A stretch of 64,000 nucleotides of DNA. It comes from a virus. The stretch lies in the IMG/VR virus record IMGVR_UViG_3300046794_000505, positions 21,777-85,776 of that record; one strand, given 5' to 3'. The translations under genes and the position numbers were made by a program. Positions 50,080 through 58,644 of this stretch are shown in pieces. The notes below the pieces were generated by a model, which saw only the letters and a program-made list of their open reading frames with translations, was not told the DNA's origin and made no database searches. The stretch's first letter is position 1, and the number at the start of each line of letters is the position of its first letter.

Positions 50080-50467
50080 GGTCTACAAGCTCCCATTCTT
50101 CCGGCGGAATATTTGCGGCTTCAGCTTCGGCCTCGGCATTGATACGCTCCAGTTCGGCCGCCATGTCGAAATCGTCATCCTCGACTTCGTCCTGTATTCC
50201 CTTCTCAGCGTACTGGTGCGCCCAATATTCAGCGGCTATCTGATCGGCAGTCAGATCGAGGTAGCGCGGATCATTCGGCGGGAGGTTGTACTTCCGCCGG
50301 AACCAGAAGCCCATCGTCTGGTACATTTCCTTTGCTCGGCGCTTCGCCTGCTTTTGCGCGTTTCGGACGAAAAGAGTCCTCCTTAGCGCGGAGCCCGGCG
50401 AATACCCGCTCGATTTGAATGAAGGTTTCTTCATCCAATGGGTCGAGTTCTTCAAGATCCCAGCCAT
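50069..50467 (-). CDS. Tail assembly chaperone, frameshift extension (T part)
   Basis: Frame overlapping the upstream 50271-50690 gene and shifted +1 (equivalently -2) from it. It ends ELERINAEAEAEAANIPPEEWELVDLEQ with a strong acidic helix and has RRKYNLPPNDPRYLDLTADQIAAEYWAHQYAEK in the middle, typical of the T extension of phage G-T tail chaperones. No good independent start exists after the overlap, so it is likely made by ribosomal frameshifting from the upstream gene. Confidence 0.65.
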   Translation of the reverse strand: MAGILKNSTHWMKKPSFKSSGYSPGSALRRTLFVRNAQKQAKRRAKEMYQTMGFWFRRKYNLPPNDPRYLDLTADQIAAEYWAHQYAEKGIQDEVEDDDFDMAAELERINAEAEAEAANIPPEEWELVDLEQ

Positions 50468-50690
50468 TAGGTGCCTTGACCATCAGCACCCGCAGGGCCG
50501 ACAGGTAGGTTGCCAAGTTGAACAGCCACACGGTGGCCTGAACACCTTCGGTGATGCGTGCATACTCGACCTGGATCCGCAGTTCATCGGCCAATTTCCG
50601 ATAACCGAACATGAACGTGCCGACGCCTTCGACGACTACAGGGAAATCATTGCTGCTTTCGATGCGCATGCGAGTAATCCTTTTTATCAC
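50271..50690 (-). CDS. Tail assembly chaperone (G part)
   Basis: 139 residues between tail tube and tape measure. The beta-rich start (FPVVVEGVGTFMFGYRKLADELRIQVEYARI) followed by helices is typical of the tail chaperone family. Its 3' end overlaps the second frame by 197 bases, where a programmed frameshift could join the two. Confidence 0.7.
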   Translation of the reverse strand: MIKRITRMRIESSNDFPVVVEGVGTFMFGYRKLADELRIQVEYARITEGVQATVWLFNLATYLSALRVLMVKAPNGWDLEELDPLDEETFIQIERVFAGLRAKEDSFRPKRAKAGEAPSKGNVPDDGLLVPAEVQPPAE

Positions 50691-50739
50691 TCATGGAAAA
50701 ACGGCCCCGAAGGGCCGCATCTATCGGTGAGCCTTCTGA

Positions 50740-51165
50740 TTAACCGGCGTCACCTGTTACATCAAGCGCGTTGAACGTCGCGTTCGCCATAACGATCGCA
50801 TGCTTCGACACTTCCATCGAGCCGGAAGCGTAGGAGCAACTGACGTACTTACGCAACTGAGTGCCGTCATCCTTGGATAGGGCCACAAAGTCGAACACCA
50901 GACCCTGCAGCATGGCATCACCATTCACAGCACCGATACCCGCCGCACGCATCGAGCCACGGTTCAGCACCATGGCCGATACGTTCAGCGAGTGCCGCGC
51001 CATGGTTGGCACGTACTCGGCAACATGGATATCACCAATCCCGCTGGCCGGCTCAGGCGCGTAGTCATCGCTCATGCCGACGCTCTGTACCAAGCCGATT
51101 TGCTTGCCATCGAACAACACGACAATCCGGTTACCGGTGCGCGTTTGGAGGTTTTCTCTAGACAT
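50740..51165 (-). CDS. Tail tube protein
   Basis: 141 residues: GNRIVVLFDGKQIGLVQSVGMSDDYAPEPASGIGDIHVAEYVPTMARHSLNVSAMVL with a C-terminal SMEVSKHAIVMANATFNALDVTG; a small beta-rich protein right after the sheath gene, typical of myophage tube subunits. Confidence 0.75.
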   Translation of the reverse strand: MSRENLQTRTGNRIVVLFDGKQIGLVQSVGMSDDYAPEPASGIGDIHVAEYVPTMARHSLNVSAMVLNRGSMRAAGIGAVNGDAMLQGLVFDFVALSKDDGTQLRKYVSCSYASGSMEVSKHAIVMANATFNALDVTGDAG

Positions 51166-51177
51166 TTTCTATGCCCC

Positions 51178-52896
51178 TTACGCGGATGCACTGCCGCTGA
51201 ACGGCACCGCAAAAATGGTGATCGGAATGTAGTTGATCGGGATGACCGGACTGCACTGGAATTGGATTCGCAGGACATCACCCTCAAGCGCTACAGTGAT
51301 GTTTTTGTACGGCGGATTCGTCGCGTCACCTACCAGAACACCTGGGCCATTAGGCGCAGGCAAGGAGAGCTGACGCAGCGTGCTTTCAACGATGGTCAAG
51401 GCACGACCCATGTTGACGGGGTTGGCACCTTCACCACGCAACACATCCATCGCCTGACGCACATTGCGTGCGGTGAAGTCCAGCGCGACACCGACTGACT
51501 GCTCAACGCGGTTGTAGTTGTCGTTGGTGAGCCAAGTGCTGATCGATTGCACAACCTTAAAACCGCTGGTCACATCCTCGACACAGAGCACACCACCGGT
51601 GATGAGAGGGTCGGTATCGGTCGGATTGCGCAACTTGCGTTCAAGGCCGCGAATTTTCAAAGCCTTGTTGGTCATGGTGGTGCCAGGATTACTGCCGCAG
51701 AACGCGCCGGCAATCTGGGCCGCCAGAATGTAGGGGGCGAACAACGTCAGCGCGCCGCTGTCGTCATAGTCATAAAACCCTAGGTGAACCAATGATGTGC
51801 GATCACTATTAAGCGCCTTCGCCGCTGCAATGGCCTGACTGTCCGTGGTGGCCAACGCCGTACCACAAATCCCGCGTCGCTCCATACGGGCAATGTTCGA
51901 CATATACGCGCAATGCGCATCGTTCATGGCGTGAATCGCCGGATCACTGCTCAGCGGAGTTACCCACTGCACGTCTTCAGACTGAAGAACCTGGTCATAG
52001 GCATTCGACCAGTTCGTATTGGTGACGGTGCCATCAGAACCACCGGACAGATAAGTCCAGTTGATGTTCGCCGGCGGCTTACCAACACCAGGCACGCGGA
52101 CAGCGTCGACGAATCCTTCGGCAGGCCCATTGATATAATCAACAAAAGCCTGGAGGTCTGCGCGAGCGGTATACGCCGCAGTTTTCACGTCCTGGACACT
52201 CACATAATCCAGACCGTTGAGCGCGGGCTTGTCGGCATTCCCATCGAGTACGGCAGCGCTGAAACCGGAAACAGCATTGATCCGATCAACCAGTTCCTGA
52301 ATCGAATCGTAGGCATTCAGGTCAATGGTCGCCACAGTGGTGCCGCTCGGAGCCTGCAGAACAACAGAGGTTCCGGTGATCGACATTACCCCAGTAACTT
52401 GTGCACCTATGTACTGCACCTGGAAGGCATCACGGTGGACGTCGTCCTGTGTGTAATACGCATTGCCGCGCTGAGTCGAAACCTTCATGCCACGGTTGGT
52501 GGCTGTCTCGATCTTGAACTTCACCTGATTTGCCACCAGACCGTAGTCAGTCGATTTCAGATTGACTACGGTCACCGGTGTCAGATCGCTAAGGTCCAGG
52601 GTTGCCTGAGTTGCAGGATTGACCCGAACGAAAACGATCTCAGATGCAGCTCCAGTTTGCGACGATGGATCAAAAGCCTTTTCAATGGCCGTCAGACCAT
52701 CACCGCCTTGAAGTGCAGCACGAGCTTCGGAGGGGCTGCCAAACCGCAGAGCGGTATTCGGCTGGCCGGCTACGGATCGACCGACGATGGCCTGCACGTT
52801 AGCGACCGATAAGCCGCGGTTGAACATGGCAGAATCATCCACCAAGCTCATGGTTGCCGGGGAGATCCACAACCGGCCATTAAAGAAAACAGGCAT
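51178..52896 (-). CDS. Tail sheath protein
   Basis: 572 residues. The C-terminal third (GVLCVEDVTSGFKVVQSISTWLTNDNYNRVEQSVGVALDFTARNVRQ), central KALNSDRTSLVHLGFYDYDDSGALTLFAPYILAAQIAGAFCGSNPG and N-terminal GLSVANVQAIVGRSV identify the phage sheath family. It proves a contractile (myophage) tail. Confidence 0.9.
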   Translation of the reverse strand: MPVFFNGRLWISPATMSLVDDSAMFNRGLSVANVQAIVGRSVAGQPNTALRFGSPSEARAALQGGDGLTAIEKAFDPSSQTGAASEIVFVRVNPATQATLDLSDLTPVTVVNLKSTDYGLVANQVKFKIETATNRGMKVSTQRGNAYYTQDDVHRDAFQVQYIGAQVTGVMSITGTSVVLQAPSGTTVATIDLNAYDSIQELVDRINAVSGFSAAVLDGNADKPALNGLDYVSVQDVKTAAYTARADLQAFVDYINGPAEGFVDAVRVPGVGKPPANINWTYLSGGSDGTVTNTNWSNAYDQVLQSEDVQWVTPLSSDPAIHAMNDAHCAYMSNIARMERRGICGTALATTDSQAIAAAKALNSDRTSLVHLGFYDYDDSGALTLFAPYILAAQIAGAFCGSNPGTTMTNKALKIRGLERKLRNPTDTDPLITGGVLCVEDVTSGFKVVQSISTWLTNDNYNRVEQSVGVALDFTARNVRQAMDVLRGEGANPVNMGRALTIVESTLRQLSLPAPNGPGVLVGDATNPPYKNITVALEGDVLRIQFQCSPVIPINYIPITIFAVPFSGSASA

Positions 52897-52907
52897 TTGT
52901 CAGGCCC

Positions 52908-53201
52908 TCATGCAGGTTGGTTGATGAAGGTCTCATAGCGCGCAGTGAATGCGGCTATGGTGTCCTTAATGGTGCCGGCCACAGTTTCGGTGTGGTGAAA
53001 ACCACCGATCAGGGATACGCGTTTATCGGTGCCCGATAGCTGCGTGCAAAACTCGTTGAGAGTCAGTGGGAAATGATCCTCGTCGGGCTGAACTGGCGTG
53101 GCGCTGACGGCCGGGACAGCCGGGGCCACAGCAACAGTCTGGGTTTTGCCGCTTGGGGCTTCTACCACGACCGGAGCGACATCATCTTCTGGGGAACTCA
53201 T
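52908..53201 (-). CDS. Hypothetical structural-region protein
   Basis: 97 residues: an acidic/Pro-Val-rich start (VVVEAPSGKTQTVAVAPAVPAV) and a C-terminal helical region (FCTQLSGTDKRVSLIGGFHHTE, TIAAFTARYETFINQPA). Upstream of the sheath; unknown role. Confidence 0.6.
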   Translation of the reverse strand: MSSPEDDVAPVVVEAPSGKTQTVAVAPAVPAVSATPVQPDEDHFPLTLNEFCTQLSGTDKRVSLIGGFHHTETVAGTIKDTIAAFTARYETFINQPA

Positions 53202-53230
53202 GCAATCACCTTTTGGTATGTTTTGCCGCT

Positions 53231-54067
53231 CTACGGCACGTTTACGGTCAATTCAACATCAATAATTTCATCTTGCTTGCTGACGATCTGAATCGGTGCA
53301 ACACAGGAAAAACTGCCAACGCTTTTGTAAATAACGGTGTTCTTTTCGCCGCCAGGATCCTCACCATCCATCTGGGAAAGATCGATATGAACAATCCCGG
53401 CACTATCGAATACTGGAAGGTTGGCAATGATCACGCGGCGAATGGCTTGCCGCAGCGATGCGCGCTCTATCGGGTTCTGCGACCAGCCGATGATGTCGAG
53501 GCGCACGCGAGACAACCAGCCTTCACCCACTTCCCAGTCGTTGCCATCAAACTCATCGGGTGACAGCATTTCGCCGAGGCCTCGACCATCCGATCCATCT
53601 GACGACAAATGTACTGTCACGACAGGCCATGTAATTTCAGCGCTGAAGGGGAAGGCACCCAATACTGGGATGCGCCCTTTCGGATGCTTGAGCTTTCCGC
53701 GCTGGATCTCGACAAACAGCCCGAGGTTCAGACGATCGAGCATCATGGTCATCACGTCTTCAGTGACTTCCTGATAATCAGCAGTCACCACTACAGGCAC
53801 AGTCGCCGACCCGGTCCAGGTCGTGCCGGCCAAGTAATAGACGCGGTAAAAATAGGTGCTTGTGTTCGTCAGTGATTGGCGGTCAACCGCGCTGATGGTC
53901 TGTTTGCTGTCGAGCACTACCAGCGCGGCCGGATCATCCTGGCCGGTGAACGTATCGGCGGTCTTGCGCAGCAGGCGCCAGCGGGTAGCCCCGGCTGGAG
54001 GCAAGAGGACAATGCGGACGGCATTGCCGATTGCGAGTGATTGCGCAAAGGAGATCATGGGCAGCAT
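53231..54067 (-). CDS. Hypothetical tail/neck protein
   Basis: 278 residues from MLPMISFAQSLAIG (an ATG nine bases later is an alternative). The N-terminal strand includes a fibronectin-like pattern (GATRWRLLRKTADTF...STYFYRVYYLAGTTWT), then TEDVMTMMLDRLNLGLFVEIQRGKL and VTVHLSSDGSDGRGLGEM. Probably a neck or tail terminator protein; assignment by position. Confidence 0.55.
   Translation of the reverse strand: MLPMISFAQSLAIGNAVRIVLLPPAGATRWRLLRKTADTFTGQDDPAALVVLDSKQTISAVDRQSLTNTSTYFYRVYYLAGTTWTGSATVPVVVTADYQEVTEDVMTMMLDRLNLGLFVEIQRGKLKHPKGRIPVLGAFPFSAEITWPVVTVHLSSDGSDGRGLGEMLSPDEFDGNDWEVGEGWLSRVRLDIIGWSQNPIERASLRQAIRRVIIANLPVFDSAGIVHIDLSQMDGEDPGGEKNTVIYKSVGSFSCVAPIQIVSKQDEIIDVELTVNVP
53615..53624 (-). 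other. GTCGTGAC motif inside a gene
   Basis: A dyad form of the motif (TGTC-GT-GACA) within the 53231-54067 coding region, encoding part of WPVVTVHL. The only copy that is not near a start codon. Confidence 0.3.
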
Positions 54068-54073
54068 CGTGCG

Positions 54074-54081
54074 GTCACGAC
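54074..54081 (-). promoter_or_regulatory. GTCGTGAC boundary motif
   Basis: Minus-strand GTCGTGAC in a dyad GGTC-GT-GACC (54073-54082), 6 to 15 bases before the start candidates of the 53231 gene, in the gap separating it from the inverted 54107 gene. Confidence 0.45.
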
Positions 54082-54106
54082 CTGATCGTGATGCGAATAT
54101 CGCGTC

Positions 54107-54961
54107 ATGGCCTACTTCAATATCAACGTCGATGTCTCCCCCCTGCTGAACCTTGCTCCGACCTTGAGCAAGGAGATTTTTCCACGACTGCATGAAGCCG
54201 TCGGTGCAGTCGCGGCTGCCGCACACCGGGACTGGAGTGCCGCAGTGATGAATGCTCCGCTCTGGTCAAAGGAGCGTGAGGAGTACGCTAAGTCGATCAC
54301 CTGGGATTACACGGGGGCATTCAAGGCTGAAGTCATTGCCACCTATAAATACGCCAATGACATCGAGACAGGACGCCCGGAGCGCGATCTGAAAAAGATG
54401 CTCGATACGAGCCTGAAGGTTCGCCGGACCGCCAGCGGGAAACGATTCCTGATCATCCCGTTTCGCCATAACACGCCAGGCAACAATGCCAGCGGCAGTG
54501 CGATGCCATTCGCGGTCTATGAACAGGCGCGGGAACTGGCGAAGTCACTAATCACCGGGAAGGGCGAACGACTGGCAGGCCAGACTGTGCACCTAATTCC
54601 AGGCGCCGGCATGGTGATCGCCCGCAAACAACCGCAGTTCGCCTCCGACCCAAAAACCATGGGGCGATCCGTCGTTCCGCAGCGCGATTACCAGTGGGGC
54701 GGCGCACTCAAGCGCGGTGATCTGTCTAGTCTCGGCAAGGATGTGAAGAACAAATATGCGGGGATGGTGCGGATGGAGACTTCATCCGGCAAGCAGACTA
54801 GCAGCTCCTACATGACGTTCCGCGTGATGATGGAAGGCTCGAGCGGTTGGATCGTTCCGGCAAAGCCTGGCCTGTTCCTGGCCAAACAAGTCGCCGAACG
54901 CATGACACCGCTGGCAGAGGAAGTATTCCGCGAAGCCGTGAAGCTGGATCTCGGAGGCTAA
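54107..54961 (+). CDS. Tail-completion / HK97 gp10-like protein, inverted
   Basis: 284 residues. FPRLHEAVGAVAAAAHRDWSAAVMNA, the middle YTGAFKAEVIATYKYANDIETGRPERDLKKMLDTSLKVRRTASGKRFLIIPFRHN and GSSGWIVPAKPGLFLAKQVAE are the pattern of virion morphogenesis/gp10-like proteins that join head and tail. It is on the plus strand, opposite to the genes on both sides, and ends within the stop codon of the 54958 gene. No strong ribosome site is visible. Strand assignment is robust because no comparable frame exists on the minus strand. Confidence 0.75.
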   Translation: MAYFNINVDVSPLLNLAPTLSKEIFPRLHEAVGAVAAAAHRDWSAAVMNAPLWSKEREEYAKSITWDYTGAFKAEVIATYKYANDIETGRPERDLKKMLDTSLKVRRTASGKRFLIIPFRHNTPGNNASGSAMPFAVYEQARELAKSLITGKGERLAGQTVHLIPGAGMVIARKQPQFASDPKTMGRSVVPQRDYQWGGALKRGDLSSLGKDVKNKYAGMVRMETSSGKQTSSSYMTFRVMMEGSSGWIVPAKPGLFLAKQVAERMTPLAEEVFREAVKLDLGG

Positions 54962-55602
54962 GCCCCGCTCTCTACTCGACCCAACAGATCGAATTTGCGC
55001 AGCACCACTTTGCGCGGGAGTCGCGCGCCAGCATGATGGGCTCGGTCTTGGGGGAAGTCCTGGAAGCAGAAGTACTCCGGAATACGGCGCCCGGTGATGC
55101 TATATATGATCCCCATTGGCGGCTCACCAAAAGCCCAGGTCAGCGAGCCGTCGTCAGCCACATTAGGAATTTCTCCCTCAACAATCTGCTTGTTCTCATC
55201 CAGCCAAAAAATACGGCTGATCGATACAGCGGCAAACCACAACCTGTCATTGCCCCCACGGGTCAACCCGAAAGAGAACGGCTCCGAACTGTTTAGCATG
55301 GACGCCCGGTCAAACTCGCCAATATCGTAGATTGGCGAATCACTGGGGATAGTCAGCACCACATCCCCAGCCTGGAACAATCCAAAGTCTGCCCACTGGC
55401 GCTGGATCTTCATCCCGGCGATGCCCGACATGCCTTGCTGCTCTGCACTCCAGATGTGGCCGCGCCCCAGGCACTGAGGGCAATCGGGATCGGCTGCCCC
55501 ATAGCCGACCAGGGTACACGGACAAACGAAAGACGGACGCCATCCGAACAGCTGCCCCAAATCATTCAGATGGGCATTGAACTCATCAGGATTGAGATGC
55601 AT
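54958..55602 (-). CDS. Connector-region protein with Cys pairs
   Basis: 214 residues starting MHLNPDEFNAHLND at a TGATG overlap. FVCPCTLVGYGAADPDCPQCLGRGHIW has two Cys pairs (likely zinc). DFGLFQAGDVVLTIPSDSPIYDIGEFDRASML suggests a beta-rich connector. Its role in head-tail joining is inferred from location. Confidence 0.6.
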   Translation of the reverse strand: MHLNPDEFNAHLNDLGQLFGWRPSFVCPCTLVGYGAADPDCPQCLGRGHIWSAEQQGMSGIAGMKIQRQWADFGLFQAGDVVLTIPSDSPIYDIGEFDRASMLNSSEPFSFGLTRGGNDRLWFAAVSISRIFWLDENKQIVEGEIPNVADDGSLTWAFGEPPMGIIYSITGRRIPEYFCFQDFPQDRAHHAGARLPRKVVLRKFDLLGRVESGA

Positions 55603-55772
55603 CACAGTGCGCGACCATCCGGCAGCGGCCGGTGCAATGGCTGAACCTCAGCGAAATCGAAGCGTTTTTCCATTGGCTCATGAATGGGCTCAAAGCGGCC
55701 GTCACCGATGTAACGCAGGCGCTGGCCATTCATTGTGATCTCATCACCGATTGCCAACTGTCGAGCATCCAT
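55602..55772 (-). CDS. Small virion-region protein (56 aa)
   Basis: Open from ATG at 55772 (overlapping the upstream TGA) to TGA at 55602. MDARQLAIGDEITMNGQRLRY and a Pro-rich C-terminus. Coupled to both neighbours; probably a small structural or chaperone-like protein. Confidence 0.55.
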   Translation of the reverse strand: MDARQLAIGDEITMNGQRLRYIGDGRFEPIHEPMEKRFDFAEVQPLHRPLPDGRAL

Positions 55773-56545
55773 CACATGATCACCGCGCTACGGATGCCAT
55801 GGATTTCAGCCATCAGGCCGCCGTTGCTGCCCTTCGGCCCATTGAGTTCGTAGTCGATCTGATCCTGGAACTTGCTGGTCTCGACACTCATCGATCGCGA
55901 CAGACCATCAGCACTAATGCTGCCGCTGGCCGGGATGAAGGCCCCCAAAATAATCTTGAGCCCGGCCATCATCTTGATCAGGTCGATTAAGTTCGGATAA
56001 TCGTTAAAAACGTCTTTCAGGCCGGCAGTGTAGGTCACCCTAATCATGTGCGGGATGGTTCGGCCGCCGCCCAAGGCCTGCATAATATAAGCACCCAGCG
56101 GGGCCATGAATGCCTGGCTTGAAGGAACCATCCGGATATGCCCGTACTTCTTGTCGAGACGCAGCCAGTCATCCGGGACACGCAGAATTGATTGCGTGGG
56201 CGCGGGATAAGCGAATTCAATCTTGTCGACCGCAATGATTGGGCTCTGACGGGTGATGATGTAACCCCAGCGCTCATTTGTGAAGAAGTCAGGGTCATAA
56301 TCATATGCCGGCTCTTCAGCCCAAGGCATATTGGTTGGCTCCTCGCTCGGATTGTGTCCGAACGGCAGAACCTTAGTCGGCTGAAGAAAGACCCGCAACT
56401 TTTGTGCGGCATCCGCTTCAGCAGCCAGGACCTTGTGCCAGATAAAATCATCCGACAGCGTCACCCCGGCAAGATAAGTGCGAATGGCTGCTGCCAGCCA
56501 ATCGCGCATCTCCGCAACGATTGCATCCTTCACGAAGATGGACAT
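55772..56545 (-). CDS. Head-tail connector-like protein
   Basis: 257 residues from MSIFVKDAIVAEMRDWL. DWLRLDKKYGHIRMVPSSQAFMAPLGAYIMQALGGGRTIPHMIRVTYTAGL and LIKMMAGLKIILGAFIPASG suggest an adaptor protein located downstream of the capsid gene. Family not certain. Confidence 0.6.
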   Translation of the reverse strand: MSIFVKDAIVAEMRDWLAAAIRTYLAGVTLSDDFIWHKVLAAEADAAQKLRVFLQPTKVLPFGHNPSEEPTNMPWAEEPAYDYDPDFFTNERWGYIITRQSPIIAVDKIEFAYPAPTQSILRVPDDWLRLDKKYGHIRMVPSSQAFMAPLGAYIMQALGGGRTIPHMIRVTYTAGLKDVFNDYPNLIDLIKMMAGLKIILGAFIPASGSISADGLSRSMSVETSKFQDQIDYELNGPKGSNGGLMAEIHGIRSAVIM

Positions 56546-56549
56546 AGGG

Positions 56550-56762
56550 TTACGCCAAACGACTTTGCAGAGTGGCGATGCCCAGCAGCGCGGTATAGTT
56601 GGTGTCAGTGACACCGGCATCCGCGTCGAGTTTCGCGCAGAGCGCGTTGTGGTTGGTGATCAGATCATTGAGCACATTGCCCAACTTGATGTAGTCAGCT
56701 ACGGGCACCATGTTGTTGACCATGCTGACGGCATCACGGGTGCTACGGCCTGCAGAGCTCAT
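56550..56762 (-). CDS. Small hypothetical head protein
   Basis: 70 residues; DAVSMVNNMVPVADYIKLGNVLNDLITNHNALCAKLDADAGVTDTNYTALLG is a helical repeat-like sequence found in phages after the capsid gene. Unknown. Confidence 0.6.
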   Translation of the reverse strand: MSSAGRSTRDAVSMVNNMVPVADYIKLGNVLNDLITNHNALCAKLDADAGVTDTNYTALLGIATLQSRLA

Positions 56763-56765
56763 GTT

Positions 56766-57098
56766 TTACGCCTCGGTTTCTGGGGTTTTAGTGGTATCGA
56801 CAGGCGCGTCCGGTGTCGCCGAGTCCATCACTACTGGAATGGTAGGAGTGGTAGGAGGGGCGGCAGGTCCATTACCGGCGGCATCTTTGAGAGCCTGCTT
56901 CTCGGCCTTGAGGCGAGCCTTTTTATCAGCGGCCGATTCACCAGTAGCGTCCTCAAAACCCTGAATGGACAGGAAAAGTGCTGCCATGTCTTCTGGCACG
57001 TCGTCGATGGAAACAACACCACCATCAACGTCTACAGCGAATTTGATGCCGTTCATCTCTTCGGAGGCGTTCGGCAAAATGCAACGAATTTTGGTCAT
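56766..57098 (-). CDS. Hypothetical head protein
   Basis: 110 residues: an N-terminal beta region (KIRCILPNASEEMNGIKFAVD), a lysine/alanine-rich helix (SAADKKARLKAEKQALKDAAG) and a Thr/Pro-rich tail. Perhaps a capsid decoration or connector protein. Unknown. Confidence 0.6.
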   Translation of the reverse strand: MTKIRCILPNASEEMNGIKFAVDVDGGVVSIDDVPEDMAALFLSIQGFEDATGESAADKKARLKAEKQALKDAAGNGPAAPPTTPTIPVVMDSATPDAPVDTTKTPETEA

Positions 57099-57158
57099 CT
57101 GATATCTCCCAGTAAGAACGCCCCGATCGGGGCGCTCCTATTCAGCCAATCACCGCGG

Positions 57159-58604
57159 TTAAACGGTGAATGGACGCCAGACTGCACCGTTCGGCACGAT
57201 GTTTTTGATCACAACGTGGTGCTTACGCTTGGCAATTCGCAGGTAGCCGAACATCAGCTGAGCCCATGGGATGGTGGCGCTTACGGTTGGGTACAGCGGG
57301 AACTTCAGCATCGGCAACAGCTGACGCCAGTTGATCGCGGAATCACCTGGGTTGCAGTTGAGGATGTAGGCGCTGGTGGCGCCCGGGATGTCGCGGTTGA
57401 AGTCGGTGTACACGGTAGTTGCACCAGCCTTCGCCACACGAGCCATCTGCCGGAAGTCAGTCACAGCGTTGGTGCCGTTCTGGCGGCCGCGATAGATCAC
57501 GTAGCCAGTTTCAGCGCCGCCGACCGATGCCGTAATGGTCAGTGCAACCTTCTTGCCTGCCGCTACCGTCACTTGGGTGGAGATAACCCCGGTGGATTGG
57601 CCGCTGGCATTGATGCCAGTGACCAGGTAGTAGTAGTTGCCAGCGCGCGCGGCGGTGAACTGCGACGACGCATCGGTCACAGTAGCGTCAGGAGTCACGC
57701 TCACTGGCTTGAAGACATCGTTGGTCACAGCCAGAGAGGCGAAACCCACCTGAAACGGCATCTGCTGCGCTTCGTCACGGATGAATACGTCCGGCACGGC
57801 GGCGACATTGCCCCAGCTTGTACGGATGCCAGAAACCGGCGAGCCGAGCATGATGCTGTTCGGCTGGTTGTCCAGCGCTACACGCCAGGCCGGATCGAGA
57901 CCGGTGTCGAAGTCGGCCTGGGTCGATTGCGACATGAACAGGTGGGTCGGCGTACCGAAGTTTCCGTAGCCGCTGATGGTCGCGGCGCCCTTGTTGATCA
58001 GGTCGATGCTCGCCAGGCTTGCGCCTTGGGCATCCAGTACGTGATCGGGGCTGCCGAGGCTGTTGATCTGAACCTCGATACCGTCGAACTCGGTCGGAAC
58101 CACCGAGGAATCGCCTTCGAAGCACAGGAACTCGGCATCGGTCAGCAGCTGCTTGGCACCGTTCTGCTGCTCGACAGCTTCCGAGTCAGCGATGGTGTTT
58201 TGCAGCGATTGAACCAGAGTCACTTCGCGACGGGTCATCAGGTACTTCACAGTACCCACGCGGCGAGCGTAGTCGCCGGTTGCCGCGGCAATAGTGCCGG
58301 ATTCGGTGTTGGTCGAACCACCGAGGAAACCACCGACGCCGGACTGTTCGGTCCATTCGTCCACGGTCGCCGTCGCGTTACCTTTGGCGATCAGATTGAA
58401 CAGACGGAAGTGCTTGTTCTCCTGAATGGTCGACATCATGGTTTTGTCGAGGGACTGGATGCGGAGCGCGCCGCCACCGGTCAGCGTAGCAACGTCAGTG
58501 CCGTAACCGGCAGAGAGTGCTTTACGCAGTTCGGCGATGCTTTCCATCCCCATGTCGCCGGTGGTCGAAGAACCGGCAGCCAAATTTGGCAGATTGATGT
58601 TCAT
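57159..58604 (-). CDS. Major capsid protein
   Basis: 481 residues. N-terminal MGMESIAELRKALSAGYGTDVATLTGGGA, KHFRLFNLIAKGNATATVDEWTEQSG, EVTLVQSLQNTIADSEAVEQQNGAKQLLTDAEFLCFEGD and C-terminal YPTVSATIPWAQLMFGYLRIAKRKHHVVIKNI are typical of an HK97-fold capsid subfamily of myophages. An inserted Ig-like/fibronectin-like domain (about 285-375, RAGNYYYLVTGINASGQSTG) may face outward for display. It shares a 44-bp exact segment with the protease gene. Confidence 0.9.
   Translation of the reverse strand: MNINLPNLAAGSSTTGDMGMESIAELRKALSAGYGTDVATLTGGGALRIQSLDKTMMSTIQENKHFRLFNLIAKGNATATVDEWTEQSGVGGFLGGSTNTESGTIAAATGDYARRVGTVKYLMTRREVTLVQSLQNTIADSEAVEQQNGAKQLLTDAEFLCFEGDSSVVPTEFDGIEVQINSLGSPDHVLDAQGASLASIDLINKGAATISGYGNFGTPTHLFMSQSTQADFDTGLDPAWRVALDNQPNSIMLGSPVSGIRTSWGNVAAVPDVFIRDEAQQMPFQVGFASLAVTNDVFKPVSVTPDATVTDASSQFTAARAGNYYYLVTGINASGQSTGVISTQVTVAAGKKVALTITASVGGAETGYVIYRGRQNGTNAVTDFRQMARVAKAGATTVYTDFNRDIPGATSAYILNCNPGDSAINWRQLLPMLKFPLYPTVSATIPWAQLMFGYLRIAKRKHHVVIKNIVPNGAVWRPFTV
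58468..58511 (-). repeat. 44-bp direct repeat, capsid copy
   Basis: Exactly identical to 59527-59570 in the protease gene, same strand, separated by about 1 kb. It encodes AGYGTDVATLTGGGA near the capsid N-terminus. Confidence 0.9.
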
Positions 58605-58644
58605 TTATTACCCCTGTTGCAGGATTTAAGATTTGGCAGCCGGT

